The notes under the pieces: generated by a model
Seen by the model: the letters and a program-made list of their open reading frames with translations, nothing else
What the model was told of the DNA's origin: nothing
The model's database searches: none
Program-made: the position numbers and the translations under genes
Part shown: one piece after another, positions 1 to 12,100 of the stretch
Numbering within the stretch: the stretch's first letter is position 1
How the letters are laid out: the number at the start of each line of letters is the position of its first letter
Assembly (NCBI GenBank): GCA_017515325.1
Contig: JAFWGA010000068.1
Span: forward strand, 1 to 34,889
Direction: 5' to 3'
From: Blautia sp.
GTDB lineage: Bacteria; Bacillota; Clostridia; Lachnospirales; Lachnospiraceae
DNA: 34,889 nt

Positions 1-1
1 C

Positions 2-183
2 GATCCGGAGCAGAAAAAAGAGGACGAGACATCAGAAGAAGCCGATCCGGAGCAGAAAAAAGAGGACGAGACATCAGAAGAAGCCGATCCGGAGCAGAAA
101 AAAGAGGACGAGACATCAGAAGAAGCCGATCCGGAGCAGAATAAAGAAGACGAGACATCGGAAGAAACCGATCCGGAAAAGAC
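2..183 (+). repeat. 42-bp tandem repeat coding an acidic 14-residue unit
   Basis: Four consecutive units start at 2, 44, 86 and 128, and a fifth decayed unit starts at 170. Units 1-3 are essentially identical. Unit 4 carries a few substitutions (for example AAT for AAA). Each encodes DPEQKKEDETSEEA or a close variant, so the protein segment is highly charged and probably disordered. The array may continue beyond the left edge. Such exact repeats can change copy number by slippage or recombination. Confidence 0.95.
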
Positions 184-3100
184 GAAGGATCAGGCGGCAG
201 AATCCGCTCAGACAAAAATTGAAGGTCAGGCGATAGAAGGGGTTCTGATACTGGACGAAAACCTGGCGAAAGACCCTGATCAGAAAAAAGAAACCGCACT
301 GTCAGAAGCCGCCGATTCGGAGAGTGAACCGGATCAGGCAGAAGATGCAGAGAAAACCGAGCCGGAAGAATCAGAGAAATCCTCCGAATCACAGGAAAAA
401 CCTGAGAATGCAATCATCAATAACACGCTCGGCGTCGCCATGCTGGCTGCAGTTCCGCAGGCTGAAGGTGACACCATGGCTTATCCCCTTTCAAGCCTGA
501 GCGCCGGCAGCAGTCCGCTTCGCGCAGGAGCGGATTCCGGGAACGAGGCCGGTTCAGAGCCTTCACTGCTTCAGGAACTGATCAATAACGCTCTGAACGA
601 AGTGACCGGGACTCTCGAGGGGGTCATAGCCGTCGCACTGAAGAAAAATGTGATCTACACCGGAGATGTCACCATATCCGATGAAGGGCGGACGGTCGGA
701 AACGATTTTGTTCTGGAACTGGCCGCAGAGGATGCCGGAGAGGACGGGATGCAGGCAGACGGAAGCATCCTCTTTGACGGCACCATGCTGATCAAAAATA
801 TCGCCGTAACCATCAAGGGCGTGGGACTGCGTGGGGCAGTGAGCGTGCAGGATGCAAAGCTGAACTACTACGGAACCGCAAAGGACGACGATGTGAACGT
901 CACTGCGGCAGGCTCTGCTACGGCAGTGGATATCCAGACCGGTGACGGCGCGGACAACGTGAACGTCCAGGCAAGGAGCGGCGCCCTTCTGACCGTCGAT
1001 ACCGGAGCTGACAGCGACAAGGTGAAGGCTGTGGTGACCGGCGGCAGCAAAGCCGGCATCAAGACCGGCGTGGGGGACGATACGGTTTCCCTTAAAACAG
1101 GTGCCGGAACAGTAGCTGTGAACACCGGCAGTGGGGATGATACCCTTAGCGTCATCGATCTTGGCGGAGACGGAGACCTGTCCCTGCGAACCGGGAAGGG
1201 CAATGATACCGTGACCCTCACAGGCCAGGCAGAAGACGGTGTTGAGCCTGCAGGCTCAATCGATGTGGAGCTTGGCGAAGGCATGGATGAGGCGATTGTG
1301 GATCTTTCCATTGCAGCCGCTGCGCAGAACGTAGCAGTAAAGGGCGCCGAAGGGAGCGATCGCCTTCATGTTACAGGCTATCTGGACAAGAACGTGGCTG
1401 CGGATCTGCGGGCCAGCGGTACGGAAGAGGACATGGTTCTGGTCGGTACACAGGGAACCCTCCATCTGACCGCCGACAGCATGGAAAGTGTCACAGACGA
1501 TCTGAAAAACAAGCGCACTGTGATCGTAGCTCCGGCTCTCCTTGGTGAGCTGAACTATGTGGCGACGGATGGCTTTACCAATTATATCTATACCGGCGCT
1601 GCCGATATGCTCAGTAAGCTGACCGTCACCACAGAAGAAAACAAAAAGCTCCCGCTTTCCAGCTTTGTCATCGATGCCAGAACGGCGTTGACAGATGGAA
1701 CTACTGTGGAAATCAAGGAAAACGCTGAACTGACCGTGAAGGGATTGCAGCTGGCCTTGCGGGGCAAAGATGTGGTGATCAACGGCAAAATCGCCGCCAG
1801 TCTGGTCAGAGCTGAGGCATATTCCGCTACGACTGCGAATGTACCGATGGTCAATCTGTATATCACTAAATTTCCCGTGGATCTTTTGAATATTTCTGAC
1901 AAGGCATCCGTCAGGATCGGAAAGAATGCGGAAATATACAGTGAAGGGGATATCCTTCTTCAGGCAAAGACTGACCAGGACAGCGGAATCATCACCCTGA
2001 TGCCAGGGATGAATGTGATCGATCTTAAGCTGACAGAGGCTTCCGTGGACGTAAACGGCAAGCTGTACGCCGGCTATGATCTGGATAAAAAAGAAAGAAA
2101 CGGCGCACGGGGAAGCGTAAGCATCACTGCCGCCACGAATACGACAGCAGGCATTGATGAGAATGGCGCGGCATACAACGGCCTGCCCTTTGCCATCACC
2201 ATGGCAAAGGCAAACGCTAAAGTAAACATTGGAAAAGACGCACAGATCGATGCTTCGGACAGCATTCACCTCAGCTCGAAAACCAGGCTGGAGGTTTCTT
2301 CCCGTGCGGATTCCACCAACGGTCTCCCGGTCGCTGTCGCGATCACTGTTCTGACCGATAATGCAAAGACCACCGTAAACGGTACCCTTTCCGCAGATAA
2401 GGACGTGATCCTGTCCTCCTCGGGAGATGTGGATGTAACGACTATTGCAGACAAGGGCGAAGGACAGAAGGGTTCAACAGGAGGGTATCTCGGCGCGGCC
2501 GTGGTACTGCAGCATGTGAAGGCAGAAGCCGCAGATACGGCCCAGATCACGGCCGGAGGCGATGTGACCGTACAGTCTTCCGCCAGAGAGAAGGCCGAGA
2601 CCAGAGCAGAGTCCGGCATGGCGGATAAGGAGAGCAAAGAAGACAACGCCATCGTCCAGATCATTAACGGACTGGGGGACCTCTGGGATACGGCGAAGGG
2701 CTTAGTAGGCTTAACCTCCGAAGAGAAGAAGGAACTGGACGAAGCCGTCGCCAAGGTCTCCGTTTCGGACCATGCCGTGTATGTGGATGAAAGCGCAAAA
2801 GCTTCGGGCGACGTAAAAGTAGACACGTCCACAAATGACGGCAAGGTGACGGTGAACGTAAATGTGAAGCCGATGGCCGGCTATATAGTAAAATCTATTA
2901 CCTGGCGAGGCCTGAACCCCGGCGATACCTCCTACACCACAGGTACCGCTGTCGGCAAAGACAGCTGTTCCTTCACCCAGTCGACAAAGGACATCACTGT
3001 ATTCGTGGAGTACGAAGAAGACGGGACCATAATACAGGAAGAGGAAGAAGAGATCGATCCGGATCTTTTTGAGGACAAGGAAGAGAACCAGCAGATCGAT

Positions 3101-6100
3101 ATCCGCGAGATGGTGGAAAACATCACAGACAGCACAGATGATGTATCCACTGAAAAATCCGGGATTAACCCTGAGGACCGGACCGTACCACTTACACTCA
3201 CCGGCAGCGGCGGCGGTGTGCTGACCTATGAGACAGAACCCGATGATCCCGCCCAGAGTCTGAAAAAAGTGGCGCCAGGAGAAGAACTTCGGCTGGTGGT
3301 CAATCCGGAAGAAGGAAGACTCCTGAAAAACGGCGGTCTGAAAGCCACCTATAAGGTTCTGGAGAACGGTGTGACTGTCGAAAAGACCGTGATCGTAAAT
3401 CCGGATGATGACGATTATCGCTATTTTCTGACCATTCCGGAAACGATCGTGGCAGCGGCCGGTGTCAGCGTGAAAGCGGAGTTCGTCGACGACGGCAGAA
3501 AGGATGTGGATGCCGGCGACCGTGGATTGCAGATGGCCGGCGCCATTGCGGTCGCCGTTACGACCAATGACAACCGGGCCGTGATCGATGGCAGCGCGAC
3601 CGTGACAGCCGGAGGCGATACGACCGTGTCCGCTGATGGAGCCACCGATGTTGATACGGTGGCAGACGGCACAGCCATCACCAGCAAAACACCGTCAGAG
3701 ATTGAAGCCTTTGACGAGGATGCCATTGTCCGAACGGAAGCATGGACTTATACGGACACCCAGGCTCAGACCGAAAACGGAGTTCCGCATACGATCCTGA
3801 TCCACACCGATGCGGTGAAAAACGCAGAAGGAAATATCATCTCCGGAGATATTATCTATAAAAACAGTATCAGCACCGGCGAGGCCGTCACAGGCTATGC
3901 ATTCAGCGCGGCTCCGAATACAAAGAACGGTTTTGCCCTGGACGGAAATCTGTCTGCCTCCTGGGAGGACGAAAACGGTGCTGAGCATCGAAGGGTGCTG
4001 GAAAAGAAAAACGACCTTTGGATCCTGGATGCTTCGGATATTCCGGAGAATGCCCAGATCACCGTATCCGGTGGCTTTAAAGAGGATCTGCATTCCTACA
4101 GCACATTTAATGATCCCCACGGACGTCTGATCCTGCACGATGAGCAGGTTCGGGCCGGAGATCATCCCTTTATCAGTATTGTTCCAGATGCCGGCTATAC
4201 CGCCGAGAAGGTCACGATAGAATTCCTGAATCCGGACGGTACAGCAGCGGGAGCTCCTCTGGAACTGACGGTTGAGGACAGGAACGGAGACAAGCTCGGC
4301 TTTGATGTGCCGGAGCTGGCGTCCGGTGTCTTGATCCATATTTCCGCTGAGTTTAAACAGAAAACCATCATGCTCACTACCGGCGACGAACTGGACGTGG
4401 AACATCAGGCAGAACACTGTACGCTTTCCGAAAAATACGGAGCAGAGTCCGACATCGTGACGGTGACAGCCGGGGAGGCCAATCTGCAGGAAGGCTTTAA
4501 GGTTGTTCATATCAAGGTCACGGATGATAACGATGTGGTCGTTTACGAAGGCGATGGGGACTCCTTTACCATTCCGCAGGGGACGCCTGATTCTGCGACC
4601 CTGACGATTTCTGCTGCCCTTGGCGAGAAAGAGATTGTGCTGAATGAGGCGCAGCTGGATCACGGCAATGTGATTCCGGTTTATGCCCGCGCAGACCGCG
4701 GTGAGACCGTGAAGGTGAAGATCGATCCGAACGATGATTACCGGATCAGACAGGGAACGCTGAAAGCCGTAATCACGGCAAAAGACGGCTCTTACACAGA
4801 AGAAGTGTATATGGACCGTAAGAGTGATTTCCTTTATACATTCATTATGCCGACAGGGATCAATCCCGCCAGCGTGGAGATCAATTTCACGGGAGAATTC
4901 GAAAAAGGGCAGTCCGGCGAAGGCGTGACCACGAACCTGGGTGCCTCGCTGGCTGTGACCGTGGCGAACAGTCATAACCGGGCTGATATCAAAGGCATTG
5001 TTTCCAGTGACAGCATCCGCGCATTGGCTTTCGGCGAGGACAGTGTCCGCACCGAATCCATGGCAGGCTACAGCAGCGGAACCATGGGTATCGGCGGAGC
5101 TGTTTCCGTGCAGGTAGCCTCTGTGGACAGCAAAGCCCGTGTCCATGATAGCGCAGTTCTTTCTCTGGATACCGATCTGGCGGTGGAAGCAGAGGATCAT
5201 GTCGCGCTCTGTGTGGACGCGGATGGTTCCGGAAGCAAGCGTCAGTCAAAGGGAATGGGGATCGGCATCGGCCTTGCTGTCGCGGTCAACGGAGCCGATA
5301 CGGTCGCTGCCGTGCAGGACAAGGCGATACTGAAGACCCGCACAGCCGGAGAAACCATCGACAGTATCACCATCCGTGCCGAACAGACCGTACAGGATAC
5401 AGTGTCTGGGGCGGCAGGTGCTTCCGGCAGAGGGACATCACTGGCGGCAGTGGGAGCTGTGGATATTGTCGGTACTTCTGCGACCGCATATATGGGTCAG
5501 CTGTTCGGCAATAAGATGCTGAATGTCCAGGATGACGTCACCATCCGTGCCTCCAATCTTGCGGAACATTTTGTGGAGGCGGAAGGCGCTTCGACAGGCA
5601 TAGGAACAGGGATTGGCGCCGCAATCGGCGGCAGCCTTGTGACCGACGTGGCGAAGGCTTCGCTCGCACAGAATCTGAATGCAGGCAGCCTGACGGTCGC
5701 TTCCGCGACGGAGAGCACGGTTCAAAACATTGCAAATGCCTCCGGCGCAGGCGGCAGGGTGCCTTACCGCCTGGGCTTCACCGACAGCATTCTGGCAAAG
5801 CTGGCCATGGCGGTGGCGAAGCTGGCCGCGATATCCGGGAATTATTATATCACTGAGGACCAGCTGGACTTTATGCTCAAGTACCGTCTGCGGATTCTGA
5901 CCACAGAAGGAACTATGGGCATGGCGGCTGCTGTAACGGCCAATCTGCAGAAGAGCAGATCCATCTCTGAGATTAAGGATGGTGTGAACGTCGATATCGC
6001 CGGAAGGATGAACGTGATCTCGGAAAACCGAACCGAAGCAGTCATGAAGGCAAACGGCAGTACGGTCGATTCCGTCACCGGCATCGGTGCAGGAGCCGCC

Positions 6101-9100
6101 CTGAACCTTGTGGATATCAAAAACATCGCAAGGGTCGGGACAGGAAAGGTCAATGCCGGTTCGCTGAATGTCTACGCCGTCACCCGTGAAAAATCTCCGG
6201 AATATACCGGCAGCGCTGCCAATGTGAACAGTCAGGAAGACCTGGAGAATCTTGTAAGGGAAACGGTAGGAGACTATGTCAGCGATCTGGTGAATGAAAT
6301 CGGACTGGCCAAGCTCCTGGCCGGAGACACCAACCTGCTGAAAAATATAGGAAGCTTCATCCTCGACGACCTCACCAGCGAGATCATGGATTCCGGTGAG
6401 CTTTTCGACTTCGTCTCGGACATTGATATCCTTGGCGCGGTCAGAGCCGTCCTGAATGAGGAAAAGATGCATACGATCGGCGACAGAATCGCCATCCCGG
6501 TAATCATCATATTCTGCCTGTTCGTCGAGGTCCCGGTTGAGGAGATAGACAAATACCGGGAAAACTTTACCAATACCTTCGAAAGAGAACTGGTCGGAAC
6601 GCTGGATGAAGAATTCCGCGGAATGCTCAGCGGCATCGTAGAGGCTGTCCTGAATAAAGTAATACCGATCCGTCCCGGCAGCGCAGGTATTTCCAAAAAG
6701 GAGGACAGCGACCTTCGCGAAGACCTTAAATCTGAAATCAGAAAGATGTCCGGCAATACCTTTAAAAAGGCCCTCGATAAAGCAGTGAAAAAATCGCTGG
6801 AGAGCCTGAAACTGACGGCGGACCAGGATATAGACGACATATTGGACGAACTGGATTCCAGTGGCTTCCTTTCCGAACACATTGGCATGGACGATGTGCT
6901 CGAACTGTACAAATACATAAAGGGTGATAAAAAGGTCAAAAAGGACGACGGCGCTCAGCAAAGCCCTGCAGGGGATTCACAAAGCCCTGATGCAGGCAGC
7001 GGCGAAGGGATGAGTCTTACCGACTTCATCAATAAGCTGCTGGAGGAGATTACGGATTCGATCTGCAAGTCGATCGATATGGAAAATTCGGTCAATAATC
7101 TGGTGGATATGGATATTCCCGGTAAAGTCTCGGGATCAATCATCCGGCAGACAGAAGAAAACAATATTCTCCTTAACGACGAACAGCTTGCGATTCTGCG
7201 GGATCCGACAGATCTTAGGATAGAGACCCAAAAGGAATCCTATGGCAGCCATCTGATCGATACCCAGGCCATTTCCGGCGCGGGCGCCAGGAACATGGGC
7301 ATTGCGGGTTCTGCCGCGGTCACAAATCTGAAGGCCGTCACCCGTGCGGAGATCGCAAACGACGAGGAAAAGACGGAAACAACCGATGAAGACGGCAAAA
7401 CGACCGAAACGACCATAGACATACCCGGCGGGACGGTCACGGTGGCCGGCGATATGCACGTTATCGCCGACGAAAAACGTCTGGTGAACAATGTGGCGTC
7501 CGCAGCCCTGAACGCGAAAGGAAACGCCATTGCAAATACCTCTGCCGGCGAAGAGGCCAACATGGACGTGGGCACCAGTGACGACGTTCAGTCCGTGACG
7601 GAAGGGAAGAATGTCCGGATTACAGTCGGGCTCGGCGGCAGTGCGGAAATACCTGAGAGTGAGATCACAAAAGAACGCCCGCTGATCCGCATTAACCTGA
7701 AGCCCGGATTTACGCTGGAAACGGACAAAAAGACCGGTAAGAGCTACGTTTCCTACAGCTATAACGACGGGAGCGGTTATGAGATTACCGGTGAAAAGAT
7801 CGAAGTCAAAAAGGATGCGAAAGGCTGGTACATCGATACTGCCGACCTTACGGAGCTGAAGATCGATCCTTCGGTCGAAGTCTTCTTTGAATTGGATCCG
7901 GTCGAAATTCTGACCAATGTGCCCGCGCCCAAGGTCACAAGCGAGGTCCCTGTCGAGCAGGACGCCGTCACCGTAGGCGTGAAGAACCGGGAAGTGGTGG
8001 GAGACAAGCTTTCCGCACGTGTGGGCGATGTCGTGACGATTACGGTGAAGAAGGCCAAAGGACGCAGGCTTGATACCATCGGTTTTACCTATAAGGATGC
8101 GAATGGTACTGCACATACGGCCGAGATCAATCCGACGACTTCCGCACCGGGTCATGAGAAGGTCTACTCCATGATCACCACGAACAAGGACGAGTATGTA
8201 TATTCTTTCCGGATGCCGGACGGGCAGCTGACGGATATCGACGTCCATTTCGTAAAAGGAGACGAGGCGGATGCAGACCAGGGACCGTACAGCAATTTCA
8301 GGCTCTCCACCGATGGCTTTACCACAAACGGTACCGGCCGGGGAATCGGCATGGGTGCGTCCTTTGCCATGGTGACCGGCAGCTCGGATGTGGAAGCTGT
8401 GATCGGCTGGCGCGGGGACGAGAATGAAGGCGTGAAAGCCGGAAACCTTGTGGTAGACGCGGCTTCGGAGCATGAGGAAACGGTCGCCAGCGTGGCGGGT
8501 ACCGATCCTCTGTCCGGTTCTTCTACGGCGGCGGACGGCAGCCATCTTTCCCTGGATGCCTCCGGGGCCGTGAACATGCTGGACAACAGCATCAAAGCGG
8601 AAATGTATTCACTGAACAACACGGTCGTCACCGGGTATAAAGATGGGGACGTCCATGCAGACGGTGATCTGTCTGTTTCATCTTTTGAGGAAGGTGAAAG
8701 CAATGTCATCGCCAGCGCCTTTAATGTAGGCCTGAAGACGGCCGTGGGCGCGACCGTGGCTCTGAATATGTATACATCCGACATAAGCACGAAGCTGGGC
8801 AGCGTGGATGTGAACGGCATCGTTTCCATCGCGTCTGACAGCCGCAGTAAGGACTATACCTCTGCGGTGGCCTCCGCAGTCGGCCAGGATGTCGTGCGGG
8901 TGCTTCGGGCTGTGGATGTGGACGAGGACGGCTCCGCAAAACCGAAAAAAGAAGCTTCCGATGATAATTCGGACAATAATACAGGTTCGGACATTAACAA
9001 AAGACTGAACCAGAATAAAGAGGAAGACGGCGAGGATGCCGACAACGACATGCCGCTTTCGATGAATGTTCTGCGCAGTCAGGGCGTGGAGATGAACGAT

Positions 9101-12100
9101 GCAGAGACCGAAGAGGAGAACAAGAGCACCTGGGAGGAAGTCCAGGATGGTCTTGGCATTGTAATGACCGGCGTTGCGCTCGGTTATGACGTGTACAATT
9201 TCTTCATGGGCAGCAAATACCAGGTGGCCGCCTCGGTAGGCATGACAAAAGCCAGCCATGCAGCCAAGGTGTCGGCCGGCTCCGTGCAGTCCGGCGGCGC
9301 GATCAGCATCACCGCTGATAACGACGGTAATTTCGCTACACTCGGAACCTCCGCGGCAGCCTCTATCCTGATCAACGCCAATTCGATCTCCGGCGGCGCT
9401 GCCATCACACAGAGCAGCAACAAAGCAGTCGTGGACGTGAAGGGCGATCTGGTGTCCGGCGGCAAAGGCGATATCACGGTGAAGAGCACGCTGACCCAGA
9501 ACATGGCCGAGGATTTTGCAGACAGGATGACGGCTCAGTCCCTGTCCGGTGCTCTGTCGGGTCCTAAATCCACGTTTTCCGTCGGAGGCGCGGTGAGTGT
9601 TGTGAAGAGCAGCGCAGAGTCCAGCGTGTTCGTCGACGGAGGGAGTGAAAAGAAGAGACAGACCATCAAGGGCGGGAACATCAGTATTGAGTCTACCGAT
9701 AAATCCAGACTGAACGGCCGGGCAGGCGGCGTGAGCCTGAGCTTTGGCGATACGGTCGGAATCGGCGCATCCATAATGGTCCTCAAGAGCGGGAACAAGG
9801 TCTCGGCGAAGATCGGCGACTATGCCAATATCGAAGGAAATTCCCTGACAGTCAGCGCCGAAAAACAGGCAGTCACAGGGGACGACTATAAGAACCTGCT
9901 TGCAATGCGAGATAAGGAAGACAACGATGATCTGATCAATGTAAAAGAAAGCGAAGACAAAAAGGAGAATGAAGCAAAGGTCAACATTTATGCCAGCAAG
10001 GTGCAGAAAGCCTTTGAAGGTATAAACAAGTATACATTCCTGAATAACTATGCGGAAGCTCTGTCCGGTTCCGCGAAGCCGGCCTGGGGCGGCGCTTCCA
10101 TTGCGGGCACCCTTTCCGTGGTCCATTCCAGGAACAAGGTGGATGCCGGTCTGGGCAGCAATATGGATATCAGTCTGACCGAGGACAAAGAGAAGGATGG
10201 AGCGGATGGTCATATGACCATAAAGGCCCTGTCCGATGCAAACACGCGTGTCATCGCGGGCTCTTTGTCCGCTGGGGCTTCCGCCGGGACCGCGGGCGCT
10301 ACGATCAGTGTGACGAGCAACAAGGATAAAGTGAACGCTGTGATCGGGGACATGGTCAATGTCAACAAGGCAGGCGACGTGACGCAGAAAGCGGACGTTG
10401 CAGGGAAGGCACAGGTGTTCACCGGGGCAGCCGGCGTGGCTGCACTGGCCAAGGATTCCTCCAATGCCTTCAGCGCCACGCTGAACGTGGTCAAGATCGG
10501 CAGCGAGGCGAACGCCACCGTGGGGGACAATTCGTATATCAAGTCCCGCGGTAAGGCGTCTGTCACTTCGAATACAAAGCTGGATCTGACATCCATCGGC
10601 GTAAATGCTGTGGTGAGTGTCGCCGGTCTGAGCGGCGGCGGCCTGGCCGCCGGCGGTACGCTGAGTGTAATCCACGACAGAGCCGCGGCGAATACGAAGC
10701 TTGGCGATCATTCTTCCATAGACGCCAAGGAAGACATAGATGTCTCCTCCGATATCTCGGATCAGATGATTGCCGGCGTGGCTTCCCAGGCTGCGGCATT
10801 CAGCAAGGGCGTAGGCGTTGCTGCAGGCTTTAATGTGGTCTCCTCCGCTTCCGCTGCAAAGACGACCCTGGGCGGTGACATAGATTTGTATTCAGGTGAT
10901 GGCAATATCAATGTCACGGCGGACTCTGAAGCCTGGATGCTGAACGCCACGGCTTCCCTTCCCGGTGCGATCGGCACGGCGATGGGCGGGTCCTTTAACA
11001 TCAGTCTGTTTGGACGGGAAGCCTCTGTCGAGATGGAGAAAGGAGTTATTGATGCGGGAAAAAATGTTCGTATCCGTTCCAGCGCAAAGGATCACTCCAT
11101 ACTGGCCGGTCTTGTCATGGCGGGCAGCGTGGATGGAGTGGCTGCCGAAGGCAACCTGCTCCTGCAAAGGGAAAAGAACAAGGTACACACAACCCTTGGC
11201 GACGTAAAGATCGACGCAGGACATAACGCCCTGATCGAGTCGTACCTGAAAGACGATACAAAAGCCGCGGCAGGCTCTGTCGCCCTGGCCAACGTGTCTG
11301 CTGCCGTCGGTCTGACGGACCTCACACTGGACAAGAAAAACGATGTCCAGACGGTACTGGGCAGCAGCACTGTAAATACCCTGACGGCTGGTAATGTTTC
11401 CGCTGTCAAAAACATGGACGGAGAGGAGATCACAGGCGTTTATACGGGCGCTGTCGTCAGAGAAAAACAGCTCCTTGCCGGCGCCGGTGTTGCCCTGTCG
11501 GGATCGGCAGGCGTTACGGCCACCTCCGTGAACATGAAAAGCAGAAATAAGGTTTATATGGATGCTTCCGCTGCGAGGCTCCGGGCTCAGAAAGGCAGTA
11601 CCGAAAGCAATGTTGCGGTAAAGGCCATTCATGACGCGAATCAGTCCCTGTTCCTTGGCGGAGTGAATTTCGGTCTGGCTGCAGGGGTCGGAGCAGGCGC
11701 TCTTGTCCTGACTTCGGACAATGATGTGAAAACCCTGCTGAATAGGGCAGAGGCAAAAAAGAAAATCGACATCCTTGCATCGAATAATGAAGTCCTTCTT
11801 CTGATGAATATCAACGCAGGCGGTTCTCCGGACTATGCTGTGGAGATCGGCGCGACAATCACCGACCAGCGCAGCAAAGTCAATGCTATAACGACAGGCT
11901 ACCTGCATGGCTCTGATATCAGCATGCGCTCGGAGAATATCACCGATATGACCGATATCGCCGTAGCTTTGGGCATCGCCGGCAAGGTGGCGGCGATTCC
12001 GGTGTTTGTCTACAATGGCTTCAGCGGAGAGGCGAATGCCCTGATCAGCAAAGCAATTGTCGTCGCGGACAATAACCTGGACGTCAGCGCTGATTCCGGG

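Noticed and set aside
2-183. CRISPR array
   Set aside because: The 42-bp repeats are contiguous with no spacers and are in frame with the adhesin.
440-442. ATG at 440 as the start of the adhesin gene
   Set aside because: The frame is open without a break to the left edge through coding repeats, and there is no ribosome binding site before this ATG.
3695-10711. Very long open frames on the strand opposite the adhesin gene (500-677 codons, for example 3695-5200, 5438-6961 and 8678-10711)
   Set aside because: They are antisense to a clearly coding frame, have abnormal composition (rich in H, R, C and Q) and no ribosome binding sites. They follow from the codon bias of the adhesin gene.
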